From Tetrastigma voinierianum (lineage: Eukaryota > Streptophyta > Magnoliopsida > Vitales > Vitaceae): 64,000 nt of DNA. The notes under the pieces are model-generated. The model was not told the DNA's origin. It did no database searches and was given only the letters and a program-made list of their open reading frames with translations. The position numbers and the translations under genes were made by a program. The stretch spans positions 124,001 to 188,000 of the forward strand of contig JAEQBH010000137.1 of assembly GCA_016808115.1 (NCBI GenBank). Direction: 5' to 3'. Numbering within the stretch: the first letter of the stretch is position 1; every line of letters starts with the position of its first letter. Shown in pieces: positions 1 through 10,341 of this stretch.

Positions 1-869
1 GCTTCTTCTAAGTCTAGAAGTAGCTAGTAGCAACATTATCTGTCTTCACTATGAAGTGTGACCCCAGCAGATAGTCTCTCGACGTCCGCAAGCATTGGAT
101 GATCACATCTCCTTCTCTTGGACCGTGTACTGCCTCTCTGTGTCATTCAGCTTGTAGCTTTCAAAAGCTATGGGGTGTCTCTCTGCATAAGAAACCTATC
201 GATAGCGAAGTCGGAGGCATCCAATGTACCTCAAATACCTTGGTGTGGTCAGGTAGTGCCAACGTCGGCTCCTCTGTTACGGCTTTCTTCAAGTCTTCAA
301 AGGCTTACTGGCACTTCTCATCCCATGTCTATGTCCTACTCTTCTTGAGAAGATGCGTCGTGTTTGCTCTCGTAGTACCCTTGATGAACACGTGGAGTGG
401 TAGTTCAGCCCAGGCTTTAGAGACCTTAGTTGTGGCTTTTTGTTAGGGGATCCCCATTCCTGAATGGCTTTTGATCTTGCTCTCATCCATCATAGAGCTT
501 GTCATTCTTGATGTGATGTCTGGGAGGCCTTCCACGAAACAAGGAACATTTCTCCTTCACCTGTAGCTCATTATGCCTTAATAATTGAACACCTTATTGG
601 ATGATCAGCATGCCTCCCGAGGTGTTGCTATATATAACAATATCATCTGGCCTATACCACACAAAATTATCTAGGAAATGATGGAATATCTTGTTCATCA
701 AAGTGCCGAGAATGTAGCAGTGCATTAGCAAGTAAGACGAAAGAGCGTGCTAGGAACTCATAAGAGGCACACCTCGTCGGCTGAGTCGTCTTGACTCATC
801 GCTGTCCCATCCTCCGCGGTAGTACCTCGGAGCTACAAGTCCATCTTAATGCACTGGCTCTACCAAGTT
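1..869 (-). pseudogene. gypsy G: RT C-terminal part and RNase H, frame-shifted
   Basis: Minus-strand translation in shifting frames gives successive RT/RNase H landmarks: TLMNKIF and DDIVIYS (RT fingers/palm) near 600-720, WDEKCQ-AFEDLKKAVTEEP at about 250-330, LPDHTKVFEVH at 215-245, LNDTERQYTVQEKEM at 95-160, and YLLGSHFIVKT near 45-75. It ends at the window edge inside RNase H (VATSYF). Frame changes and internal stops occur every 50-150 bases, so no single ORF covers it. It is the continuation of the pol fragment at 5999-6611 after removal of unit A. The minus strand is certain from the order of these motifs. Confidence 0.85.
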
Positions 870-1559
870 TGTAATACCCCAAATTATCTTGACAGTTTTA
901 TATCATATTTAGGGTATAAGAAAAGTAAATATATATTTTTCTGGAATAAAATATTGCTAAAAAAAATAAAATAAGCAAAACCCGGAATTAATACAAAAGC
1001 CAAGGATAAATTAGTAATTTGTCAATTAAGGACCCAAGTGACATAAGTTAAGCTTATATATGATAAAGTGGAAATATGTTAAATTAGAGTTGTATATAGA
1101 ATGAAATAAAATGAGCTTAAATGCAGAATGGAGGAAAGAATGCAAGGGGTTTTGGCCAAACATGGCCTTAACTCCAAAAATGGGATAAGACCAAACAATT
1201 GGTCTTAGAATTAGGGGAAAAAGCTAGGGCTTCCGGTTGAGAAAAGAAGATAAAGAGAGAAGAGAAAAGAAAAAGAAGAAGAAGAAGAAGAGGAGAAGAG
1301 AAGAAGAAGAAGAAAAGTAAAGCAAGGTAAGAAATTTTGTATGGAACTTGTTAGGATTTGTATGGATACTTGTTTGGAGGTTTAGAATACCTCTTTTTTG
1401 TGTAGAATCCTTGTTTGGAATAAATCTTTAAGGTATGGATATTTGATGGAATGGTTGTTTGGTTTGGTTGTGGTCCTCAATGTTGGAAAAATTGCATAGA
1501 GAAAATGTTGGGTTTTAAGGGAGATGATGTCTGTTTTTTTTAAACCAATGTTTTTCTTT

Positions 1560-2200
1560 TGGCCATAACTTGGCCATCATTTATCAAAATTGAGTGATTC
1601 AAAATTTTGGATAAACTAGACTTCTAGGAGAACAAATATCCTTGAAATAAGTGTATCCAAATTTGGACCACATTCGACCCAGAAATTCGTCAAAGTGAGG
1701 CTCTATTTTTGGGTCAATTCAGTTCAAATTACGATCGGTTTAGGTTTAAAGGAGCTTGATTTTAGTATTTAGGCCATAGGTTGAGTTTCACTCATTCAAA
1801 TTGAGTGATTCAAATTTTTGGGTAAACTAGACTTCTAGGAGAACAATTCTCCCTGAAATAAGTGTATCCAAATTTGGACCCCATTTGATCCAGAAAATTC
1901 ATCAAAGTAAGGGAACAATTCGTACGAAATCTATCTCCTGCCGATCCCACACAGGCGGAGGTAATTCTAGTTATTTAAATCATAACTTGAGTTATACTCA
2001 TCCAAATGAGATAATTCAAATTTTTGTACAAACAAGACATGCAGGAGAACAACTTTCATGAAGAGAGAAAGTATGAATTAATTATGTCTCTAACATTCCC
2101 GAGAAAATTTTCAAATATAAGACACAATTCCATATTACGTTTAGAAAATTGTCCAGGAAGCGGAGTTCGAGAATGTTTAGACTATATCTCTAAATTAAAG
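1560..2200 (+). repeat. Three imperfect ~210-bp tandem units inside unit A
   Basis: A block containing TGAGTGATTCAAA followed by a stretch like TTTTGGATAAACTAGACTTC recurs at about 1590, 1800 and 2005, giving a period of 205-212 bases. The following part (GAACAA...CCTGAAATAAGTGTATCCAAATTTGGACC) is repeated in the first two units. Inverted counterparts lie in unit B at about 4700-5000. The third unit is the most diverged. Confidence 0.7.
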
Positions 2201-3161
2201 TCAAATGACATGATGTTTGAACCATAGAAACTTAAGACATATGGGTATATTGAGTTTAGAATATCACTTTCTCCTATGATCAGTTGGGGTCAAAATTGTG
2301 ATCGAAAATGGACTTGGGCGCCTCAAGCGTTCGAGCGAAATTGGTTATAGGCGAAATTGTATAAATGTTATATAAATGTATTTAGTAACGAAATAATGCA
2401 TCATAGTAAGATGATCATGATAACGTGTGTTATGAAAGCTAAAGAGAATACACGTATAATTTTTATTATATGAAAAAAGAAATACGAGTTAAATGTTTAT
2501 AAGATATTGTTGTGTGGTATCTCATAAGTATACACGATATCAGTGGTTATTCATGTATATGAGATATATTTTTCTGATACCTGAAAGATTGTTGATAAAC
2601 ATATTAAAATTGATTGTCTGCTTATGACTGAGTAGTTGGATAAATAGACATGTCTATAGTGATACAGTTGCCTACAGCATACAATTTATAGATATCGAGG
2701 CCCCGTTTGGGTCATACAGATAGAAATCACTATCTCATAGGTGATAGTACTAGCCAGTACATCTGAGTTCTTTTCCGTATCCACTTCTAAGGTATGCAAG
2801 CATGAAACATAAAAGCGAATGACAAGAATATGCAAATGATTTTGAATTTGATGATGACATTATATGACATGATACGAGAAGCTTATAACTCTTGCTATGT
2901 GATGATGAAGTATACTATGACCAAAACAGTGAAATGTATATGAACAATGATAAGTAAATATGGTATGTAAGCATATGTAAATTACATGTATGAAATATGC
3001 ATAAGCATGGGTATAAGTATACGATGTGTTAAATGTATATGCATGTGTCTAAAGTGTTATGTTCCTTATTAAGGGTCGTCCACGAGTATTTATTCCTACT
3101 AAGCTATAATCTTAGCACGAGTGTTTCATTCATTGTGAATCTGAAGAAGGGGCTAAGAGGC

Positions 3162-5709
3162 TGACGTAGCGCCTGGTATGCCCGGTGTCGACGAGGTGTC
3201 ATTTTTTTCTGTTACTACCAAACATAACATTTAATCTTGTTCATTCATATAATGTTAAACACTTAGCATGCTATATTATATGACGATTACAAAGTATACA
3301 AGCTCCATGTAAATGGAAGTGTTCAACATTTACAATATTCCCATTGCTTACATAAGCGAAAACACGTATACGATATACCCAGATATGGTCTTCAGGTGGG
3401 CACCCTAGTGATGTGTTGACTTTGAATCTTTGATGTGGATTGTGCGCGTCCTACGGTTTCCTCTTACGTACCTGCATGAGATAGTAAACAGTTTCGTGCT
3501 AAACTTATAGGTTAGTGGGAATAATACTAAGTAGACTGTTTACAATAAGGATAAATCTCCTTTAGACACATGTGCATATACTTATAATGATAACATTTAC
3601 ATATGCCCATCCATTTCTCATATCGATTTTTCATAGCCATGTTTCATTTCTTATCATGTTTCATATACTTTTCGTCTTATCTTACGCTTTACTTGTTGTT
3701 CTTGTAGCAGTATACTATCGTCATGCGCGGTCTTGTGTTTACCGTATCGTGTAAATATATTATATCATACCGTTTCGCGTATACTTATCATTTTTTCTTT
3801 TATGTTTCATGCACGCATAAGCCTTAGAAGTGGATACGGAAAGAAGCGTATGTACCCGAGAAGGTACTATCAGCTGCGAGGCGGTGATTTCTGCCTGACA
3901 ACGAGAACATGTGATCGAATGGGATCTATGTCATCGACGAAGCGGAGACCTCGATATTTATAAATTATGTGTTGTAGGAATTGTCCCTATAGGCATGTCT
4001 ATCTATCTGACTACGATCACTCTTGAGCTGTCTGACCCTGTCTATGTTTTCTTACTGTCTTTAGGTATTAAAAAAATATCTCATATACATGAACTCTTTC
4101 TTATATCATGTATACTTATGGAATATTCGTATAAATATACTTATAAACATTTAACTACTTTTCATATAACAAGAGTACTCACGTGTATTCTTGCAGCTTC
4201 CATAACATGTTATCATATACTATGATAGGTATTCATACTGGCACTGCTCCCATATAACTTTGCTATACAATTTAAAATTTCCATAACCAGTGCCGCTTGA
4301 ATAGTTCGAAAATGGAGTTCCCAGAGTCCATTTTTTATGTAATTTTGACACGTAAGCGAAGCCAGTAGAGAAATGATCTTTTAACTCATTATACTATGTA
4401 AGATTCTTATGATTTCTGACTTGCCTCTGTCGACCCCAGACTTAACATGGTCTAAACATTCAGCGCTCTAGATGACATGGCTTTCAGAGCGAGGAAATAG
4501 GAGGTGTGTCCCTATGACGAAATTTTCTAAGAACATTAGGAGCATGGTGACCGTGTTTCTTTCATGTGACCTACTCATATGTCTAGTTTGTACAGAAATT
4601 GAGTAATCTAATTTGGATAGTATGGCTCAGCTATGTTCAAACACAGCGGGTATTCCGGTTCGAGTACGGAAATAGATTTCGGATAGTGATTCCCTTACTG
4701 TTGGGTCTAATGGGGTCCAAATTTGAATACATATTTCAGGAAGGTAACCCGCTCTAGAGAATCTACCCCACCTAGAAATTTGAATTACTCAGTTGGACAA
4801 AGTGAAGCTTTAACAACCTAAATACTAAACATTCGAAAACCCAACTATATCGGAAGCAGGCTATATTGACCAGTAGGCTTCAAGATGATAATTTTCTGGG
4901 ATTCAATGGAGTCCAAATTTGAATACACTTATTTCAGGAATATTTGTTCTTCTAGATGTCTTGTTTATCCAAAATTTTGAATCACTCAATTTGGATAAGT
5001 GATGTGATTATGGTTAAAAAAAAAAAACGGACTGACATACCATAAACCCAAACATTTTTCTCTATACAAATTTTTCTTCAATTGAGGACAACAACCAAAC
5101 CAAACAATCATTTCAAACAAGGATTCTACACAAAAAGAGGTTTTCCAAACCCCCAAACAAGTATCCATACAAAATCCTAACAAGTTCACATACCGCAATT
5201 CATACAAAATTCTTTATATCCATACAAAAGAAGTTCCCAACATTCCATACATTTGCTTTTATTTTCTCCTTCCTTAACTTCCTTCTTCTCTTTACCTTCT
5301 TTGTAACTGCTTCTTCTTCTCCTTACTCTTCTCTTTCTCCTCTTCTCTCTTCTTTTGCTCTCCCTTGCTCCAGGTTGCCTAACATAAATGCCAAAAATGA
5401 GATTTCTTTAAAGTCATGTTTGGCTTTATCCCAACATTGACTTAAATTGTGTTTTGCAACTTAGTCGCGCTAATTTCCTTTATTTGCAATTCCACTTATC
5501 CTAATCCTATATTAGCATACAATCTTCTTCAATTATGACCCTTGGGTCTTGAATTGGTAAACTATTAATTTACCCTTAACTCTTGTATTAATTCCGAATT
5601 TTTGCTTATTTTATTTTTAGCATTATTTTATTCCAGAAAAATATGTTTTTACTTTTATTATATCCTAAACATGTCATAAAACTGTCATGGTATAATTTTG
5701 GGTGTTACA
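3162..5709 (-). mobile_element. Unit B: inverted LTR-like insertion nested in unit A
   Basis: On the minus strand it begins TGTAACACCC at 5709 and is colinear with unit A for over 2 kb. Matching pairs are the leader (5400-5709 against 870-1080), the gene-poor middle (TTCCGTATCCACTTCTAAGG, complement near 3815-3840, against about 2775-2795), and TATAAGTATA...CATGTGTCTAAAG (complement near 3560-3600 against about 3014-3056). The far end lies between 3162 (where the plus strand reads TGACGTAGCGCC, giving TG...CA ends) and 3197 (TGTCATTT). Flanking 5-mers at either candidate end are not identical, so the exact boundary is open. No coding capacity was recognised; a solo LTR is inferred. Confidence 0.65.
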
Positions 5710-5998
5710 CGGACAATCCGCATCAACAACAAATGTCAACACAATACTAGGTGCCCACTGAAGACCTCTATGGTCTATTTTGTATATGTTTTTGTTTTTG
5801 TAAACAATGTAAAGTTTTTATATGTTGAACACTCTCATTTATGGAGTTTGAATATATTTTGTAATCCGCTGCTACATAATATATTTCAAGTTAAATGTTT
5901 AACATAATATGAATGAACAAGTTTATAGTAAACAAGAATAAACAAAAAAAAAAAAAGATATCCTAACTTGGCCTTGGGTCTTGGGTTGGGCGTCTGGG

Positions 5999-6611
5999 GA
6001 TGATCGAATGGGTGGCCAAATGGAGGAATGGGATCTTTGTTGTACTTGAATCACCTTGAGCGCCCAATAGTCGATGCACATCCACAATGACCCATCGTGC
6101 TTCTTTTAGAATAAGACCGGCGCACCATATGGAGCCTTAGATGGTTGGATGAATCCGACATCCAACAACTCCTTCCGATTGTCTTTGACTCACCAACTGC
6201 GGGGGGTCTTGTCGCATGGGAGCCCCGTGGTGGCGTTTTTGCTCCCTACTCCAACTCGATCTTGTGATCTTCCTCCCTCCTAGGTGGGAGCTTTTTGGGT
6301 AGCTCCGGTGGCATTACATCTTTGAACTCATCAAGCCTTCTTGACTTCTATGGGCATAGGATCTCCATAGGATCAATTAATTCTTGTAAAATGTGCATTA
6401 GATATTTTCGTTCTTTAAACCCTTCTCCAATTGCATAGCCAACAGCATAGGGGTCTTAGCTTTGCCTTCGGTGATTGTGGGAACCATACATGGTGCCTCC
6501 TCTTATAAGATAGCCATTGAACATAGAAAAGGTACAGGCACAACTTTTACCTGGCGAAGGAAATCCATCCCGATCACTATCTTAAAGTCATCCATGGGTG
6601 CCACCGTGAAG
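5999..6611 (-). pseudogene. gypsy G: protease-RT linker and start of RT, frame-shifted
   Basis: Minus-strand pieces, read in several frames, fit the protease-to-RT segment of Ty3-gypsy pol: CMVP-I-EG then TPMLLAMQ near 6420-6490, DEFKDVMPPELPK at 6300-6340, PPRREEDHKIELE near 6250-6290, SKAPYGAPVLF-KKHDGSL near 6090-6145, and CIDYWAL near 6060-6075. In full RTs a PIPL..LFDQL segment follows; here its remnant ends near 5999, where unit A begins. At least four frame changes lie within 600 bases. Confidence 0.8.
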
Positions 6612-7346
6612 TCAACCTTGCGCTACGGCCGGGATCTTCATTGTCAACCCATGAGCTACTCCTTGTGATGGCTTGGCAACGGAGTTAACTGCCTTGAGCC
6701 ACCCTGCCTCCTTGGATGTCTGGAGCTTGAGTCTCCTTGCCTCCTCCTCTGAGACAAAGTTGTGTGTGACACCAATGTCTATCATGGCCTTGGTGGTCAT
6801 CCCACTCACCTTGGTCTCCACGTACATGAGTCCCTTGCTTTGAGGCTGCTCCTTAGATTGCTTGACCTTAAGGGGATTCAACAATTGCATTGACCCCATG
6901 TGAGCATCGTCACCCTCTTGTTCGGTCTCCTTCTCGATCATGGCATTGAGGGCCTTCTTCTTAGGACATTCACGTGCCCAATGTGGTCCATCGCACTGGA
7001 AACAATTGGTCTTTAGCTTGAAATCCTTACGCTTATCCCAACCCTTGCCCTCTTTGCTGGTGGAGGCCGTGCTTGATCCTTCCTTAGTAGCACTATAGTT
7101 CTTGTATCCTCTATCTCCCCTACCTTTAGAATTACTACCCTTGAATGGCGCCTTCGTTTGGGATGGGTCTCCCCTTCGAAAATCCATAAGTGACTCCTCT
7201 ACCGCCATGGTCGTGGCTAAGTCTTGGACACCACGTCTCCTTAACTCTTGCTTAGCCCAGCCCTGTAGGTTGTCCATGAAGTTGAAGAGAAGATCCTTCT
7301 CATTCATATCAGTTGCCTCAAGCATTAAGGAATAGAACTCTTTCAC
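6612..7346 (-). CDS. gypsy G: gag C-terminal part and aspartic protease (244-codon open frame)
   Basis: This is the longest open stretch of the element. From the N-terminus: the end of the gag capsid domain (LLFNFMDNLQGWAKQELRRR, about residues 20-39, and VQDLATTMAVEESL, about 40-53), a basic Gly/Ser/Lys-rich linker, then a zinc knuckle CFQCDGPHWAREC (spacing CX2CX3HX4C) near residues 114-126, which binds genomic RNA. The protease starts near residue 185 with AMIDIGVTHNFVSEEEARRL. The usual active site is D-T-G; here it is D-I-G, which should reduce or abolish activity. The frame is open on both sides only by chance of indels: gag coding continues upstream to about 8075 and pol continues downstream in other frames. 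The Met at 7346 is internal to gag, not the real start. Confidence 0.85.
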   Translation of the reverse strand: MKEFYSLMLEATDMNEKDLLFNFMDNLQGWAKQELRRRGVQDLATTMAVEESLMDFRRGDPSQTKAPFKGSNSKGRGDRGYKNYSATKEGSSTASTSKEGKGWDKRKDFKLKTNCFQCDGPHWARECPKKKALNAMIEKETEQEGDDAHMGSMQLLNPLKVKQSKEQPQSKGLMYVETKVSGMTTKAMIDIGVTHNFVSEEEARRLKLQTSKEAGWLKAVNSVAKPSQGVAHGLTMKIPAVAQG

Positions 7347-8075
7347 ATGAGTAAATTGTTATGTGCTTGAGATGTAATCTTCTTATAATATCATGTGTTG
7401 GCATCTTGGTGAAATTGCTTCTTGATCTCTCTTAAAGTCTGCTTTGTATTATGCATGGTGCATGTCCCTTTTCTATCTCCATGAACCTTCTGCGCCACCA
7501 TAGAGTTGCATTATCGGTGGTAGAGGAAGTAGCGGCCAGCCATTACGCTGTTACCCTCATCGGTTAGTGTTATCGCCTCAAAGTACCTCTCCATGTGCCA
7601 CAAGTAGTTGTCTGGCTCGCGGCGTCGGTACCTGAATGGAGGTGTGTGGCTTTGGCACCTCCACCCCTTGGTGCCTCATTGAGTAGCCTGGCAAGCCCGA
7701 CAATGATGTCTTATAAATGGCCACCTCTTACCTTTGCTCCTCTTCATGCTTTGTCAAGACCTCCACCCTTGACTCCAAGCTAGCAAGCATGTCTAAGACC
7801 TTTATAAACTCCTCATGTAACACCACTGGGACGAACAAGCCTTGCATCCCCTCTTGAAGGTCTTGGATATGCACCTTGAGATCCTCCACGGCCTTCTCCA
7901 TGCTTTACTCCATAAGGTCCATCCCCTCCTTGGTGTCCGCCATAGCGACCTCCAACCGGGTCACCCGACCGTCCAAGCTTGTGAGAGGATCACGAGACTT
8001 GTCTTTCTTTCCCTTTCCCTTAGCGGAAGGGTCAAGGTCCCTTCCCCGAACGCTCGACAACTTCCTCCACATGAG
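7347..8075 (-). pseudogene. gypsy G: gag N-terminal part, frame-shifted
   Basis: Minus-strand translation gives DPLTSLDGRVTRLEVAMAD followed by TKEGMDLME near 7905-8000, SMEKAVEDLK near 7880, and SLESRVEVLTKHEEQ near 7740-7775. This is the coiled-coil N-terminus seen in many plant gypsy gag proteins. The capsid region (7380-7700) is in several frames with stops. It directly follows the primer-binding site (8122-8133) and precedes the open gag/protease stretch at 6612-7346. The start codon was not fixed; a Met-Trp-Arg-Lys start near 8075 is one option. Confidence 0.75.
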
Positions 8076-8121
8076 ATCCCACCATCGTATCCTCCAAGTT
8101 ACTCCCCCACGTCGCAACCAA

Positions 8122-8133
8122 GCTCTGATACCA
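8122..8133 (-). promoter_or_regulatory. Primer-binding site of gypsy G
   Basis: The minus strand reads TGGTATCAGAGC, the complement of the 3' end of plant initiator-methionine tRNA. It lies two bases inside the LTR end at 8136, as expected for minus-strand DNA priming. Confidence 0.92.
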
Positions 8134-8135
8134 AT

Positions 8136-8663
8136 TGTCACATACTTAGTCTTCCCGCTAAGCTCCCATGCAGCACTTAGACAACTCGCCCCTTGAATGT
8201 TGCTAAGTCAGCCTCCTTCTCACCTTACTTGCTATGCTTGGCTTCTACCCACGCTTTGGAAGCGAATAGAACTCAAGAGAACACTTGGAATAAAGAAACT
8301 CTCTACAATGCTTAGAGAAGCTCTCAACTTTGTGGTTTACGAAGTATAGAGCCACCTCTTCTTATATACACATCTAATAGGTATTGTAGAACCTTTGAAG
8401 GTTCTCTACAAATCTAGAGAATTCTACCATGTACATATATTTACAAGAGGCCTCTAGAAGAATCTAGGATAATCTCCTTCCTTTCATACTCTTCCACACA
8501 AGTATGGACTTCTCCGGAATCTTCTAGAACCTCCCACATTCTTCTAGCATAGGGAGGTCTCTCCAAGTCTCTAGAATCTTCCCACCTCCCTATATAAACC
8601 CCCATAGGGTCATTTGCTTCCATATGATCAAGAGAGGGGCTCTCCATGAGTGAGGGTGTGACA
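8136..8663 (-). mobile_element. 5' LTR of gypsy G (528 bp)
   Basis: On the plus strand it starts TGTCACA and ends TGTGACA, a perfect 7-bp inverted terminal pair. The primer-binding site adjoins the low-coordinate end, which fixes this as the 5' LTR of a minus-strand element. A TATA box for minus-strand transcription (TATATAAG) lies at 8361-8368. To the right, at 8664, the sequence is that of an NRP1 promoter copy, so this is a true insertion boundary. The second LTR is outside the window, so age cannot be judged. Confidence 0.93.
8361..8368 (-). promoter_or_regulatory. TATA box in LTR of gypsy G
   Basis: The minus strand reads TATATAAG in mid-LTR, a normal position for the core promoter of an LTR retrotransposon. 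Sequence match only. Confidence 0.5.
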
Positions 8664-8788
8664 ATGTGGTGGAAAAATGGATCTATGGGTGTTTGGAAAG
8701 AAGGAAAATCTAGAGAAAATTTGCAGAAAAATAGATCTAATAATGAAGAAGATATCTGACTTAACTCTCCCTTGTAGATTTATAAGGT

Positions 8789-8813
8789 ATGGAAGGAAGG
8801 AAGGAAGGAAGAA
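8789..8813 (+). repeat. (GGAA)n microsatellite
   Basis: Five GGAA units in a row, inside the duplicated promoter copy. The right copy at about 30220 has only one or two units, so the expansion followed the duplication. Confidence 0.85.
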
Positions 8814-9753
8814 GCGTTCATCAGAGTGTTATGACCGTGTTGTTGTTGATTAATCTCAGCCACAAGATATTTCCACATCTAATCTCCATTGCCTTCCACA
8901 CGGTTCCTGTGATTTCGTCAACCGGCGTTCCCATTTCTAATGGTTTTGTTTTTTTAAAATTGTTTTATGTTTTGGAAAATAAGGATAACAAGAAAAATAA
9001 GGAAAAATATGTTTGGTTTCAATTTTTTTTTTCCTTATGAAAACACAAAAAACACTAAATTTAAATAACAAATAAGAGTTTTCAAAAAATGTTCTTTGTG
9101 TTTTCAAAAATTGTTATTAAAAACAGCTTTAAAAATCAAGAACCAAACTACCCTAACATTCTCTTCCCTTAGGCATGGCTATCTTTAGTTCTCGTAAAAT
9201 TTGAAGGAAAATATAAATAAAATAAAATAAATAAGAAAAAATAAAAATAAAATAAATTCTGATATATCATTTTTACTTACTATTTTCAAACTAATTTTAT
9301 TTATTTTAACGCTAAACAACTTCAAAAGAATACTTAAGTTTCCAAGTAATTCCCCATTGATAATCGTCTCAAATGATAAAGGGATAGAAAGAGGCTATTG
9401 TGGATCTCATTGTAATAACAAGAACATAATACTACACACAAAATATTAAAAATGAATAATAAAAAATATAAAAAATTCAAATAAGCAATGGGCATAAAGA
9501 CATGGTCTCATATTCAAGTCCCCATATAAAAGTAAAGTGTATTAAAAAATAGTAATAGTAATAATAATTCTATTTATATTTGACTTTTTTTTAGATTTTC
9601 TTAATGTTTGTCATATTATTCTATGATAGAGTTTTATCGTTCTTGTGATCACTCGAACTTATATGGAGATTAATATGGATGTGGTATGACTTAAAGCAGT
9701 GTAGTAATACATGAGCCCGTTGAGGATTGCCTAATGGTTTTGACCCAAAAATA

Positions 9754-9755
<2 letters not shown>

Positions 9756-9801
<46 letters not shown>

Positions 9802-9826
9802 ATATATATATATATATATATATATA

Positions 9827-9860
<34 letters not shown>
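9756..9860 (+). repeat. (AT)n microsatellite, ~105 bp
   Basis: Nearly pure AT dinucleotides broken by a CC and a CT step. The right duplicate has its own AT tract at 31484-31553, so the tract was present before or arose at the same spot in both copies. Confidence 0.9.
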
Positions 9861-9862
<2 letters not shown>

Positions 9863-10341
9863 TCTTATTTTGATTATTCATGAAAATTTCAAAAAAAACT
9901 AAGGGTTTATTTAGTTCATGTTTTTCAAGCGTCTTATGTTAAAGGAAAACACGGAAACATGTTTGATTTCCTGGTTTTTCGTTTATTCTTAAAAACACTT
10001 CATCTGATGCAAAAATAGTTTAAAAGACACCAAATGATATTTTCTATCTTTTTCAAAAACAATTTTTGAAAAATAGAAATCAAACAAGCCACAGAAATCC
10101 ATTTATAATTTTTCTTTTCCACCAATGACTCTAATAAATGTTCTACCTTTATTTCATATTTTTCAAAGAGATAGAAAACTATAAAAAAATATCAAGAAAT
10201 CATTATTTAACATCCAAAAAATGAATGCACCTGAGTAATATGTCCCACACCTTTGCCAATGGCTTTTTGTAAGAAATATTTTAATCATTTTATATAGGGA
10301 TGATGTAAACAAATGCCCCGAGTTTTGTGCTCATATATCCT

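Larger units (their letters stand above)
870..6000 (+). mobile_element. Unit A: solo-LTR-like insertion in gypsy G, itself split by unit B
   Basis: It starts TGTAATACCCC at 870 and shares its first several hundred bases with the inverted unit B (start at 5709) and with unit C (start at 56004). The plus-oriented sequence runs 870 to about 3161 and resumes at 5710. There 5725-5940 matches the complement of 3210-3450 inside B, for example the shared stretch TTAACAT-ATATGAATGAACAAG. The right end is not sharp. RT coding of G resumes near 5999, just after a GGGCGT-rich tail comparable with the end of C, so I place the end at 5960-6000. No internal gag or pol was recognised, hence a solo LTR of about 2.6 kb without B is the simplest reading. 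No clean target duplication is visible. Confidence 0.7.
1..8663 (-). mobile_element. Ty3-gypsy LTR retrotransposon G (chromovirus-like), partial and interrupted
   Basis: Read on the minus strand, the order is 5' LTR (8136-8663), primer-binding site (8122-8133), gag, protease, reverse transcriptase (RT) and RNase H, running off the left edge at position 1. This is the usual Ty3-gypsy order. The 3' LTR and integrase lie outside the window. The RT coding part is interrupted by the plus-oriented unit A (about 870-6000): RT motifs stop near 5999 and resume at 869. The element sits inside a truncated copy of an NRP1-like gene, since the sequence right of 8663 matches the start of the gene at 29677-30120. 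Many frameshifts make it non-autonomous as written. Chromovirus is inferred from general resemblance of gag and RT to common plant chromoviruses; no chromodomain is in view. Confidence 0.9.
8664..10215 (+). repeat. Left copy of duplicated NRP1 promoter region
   Basis: It is colinear and in direct orientation with 30095-31640. Shared stretches include GGGTGTTTGGAAAGAAGGAA (8688 and 30121), GACCGTGTTGTTGTTGATTAA (8832 and 30249), TATCATTTTTACTTACTATTT (9264 and 30706), GACATGGTC (9500 and 30959) and CTAAGGGTTTATTTAG (about 9899 and 31187). At its left end lie the first codons of an NRP1 homologue on the minus strand, but the ATG is changed to ATA and the gene is cut after about seven codons by the LTR of gypsy G. 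It therefore looks like an orphaned promoter. Two AT-rich MITE-like blocks (8940-9140, 9900-10100) are included. Confidence 0.85.

Noticed and set aside
870..5709. A single 4.8-kb foldback transposon with giant terminal inverted repeats
   Set aside because: The tail of unit A continues at 5710-5940 beyond the supposed right terminus, and unit C exists alone, so an LTR nested in an inverted relative explains the structure better.
7842..8196. Two plus-strand frames of 106-112 codons
   Set aside because: They lie antisense to recognisable gag coding of gypsy G and show no motif of their own.
9621..9881. 86-codon minus-strand frame with long Tyr-Ile repeats
   Set aside because: It is a translation of the (AT)n microsatellite at 9756-9860, not a gene.
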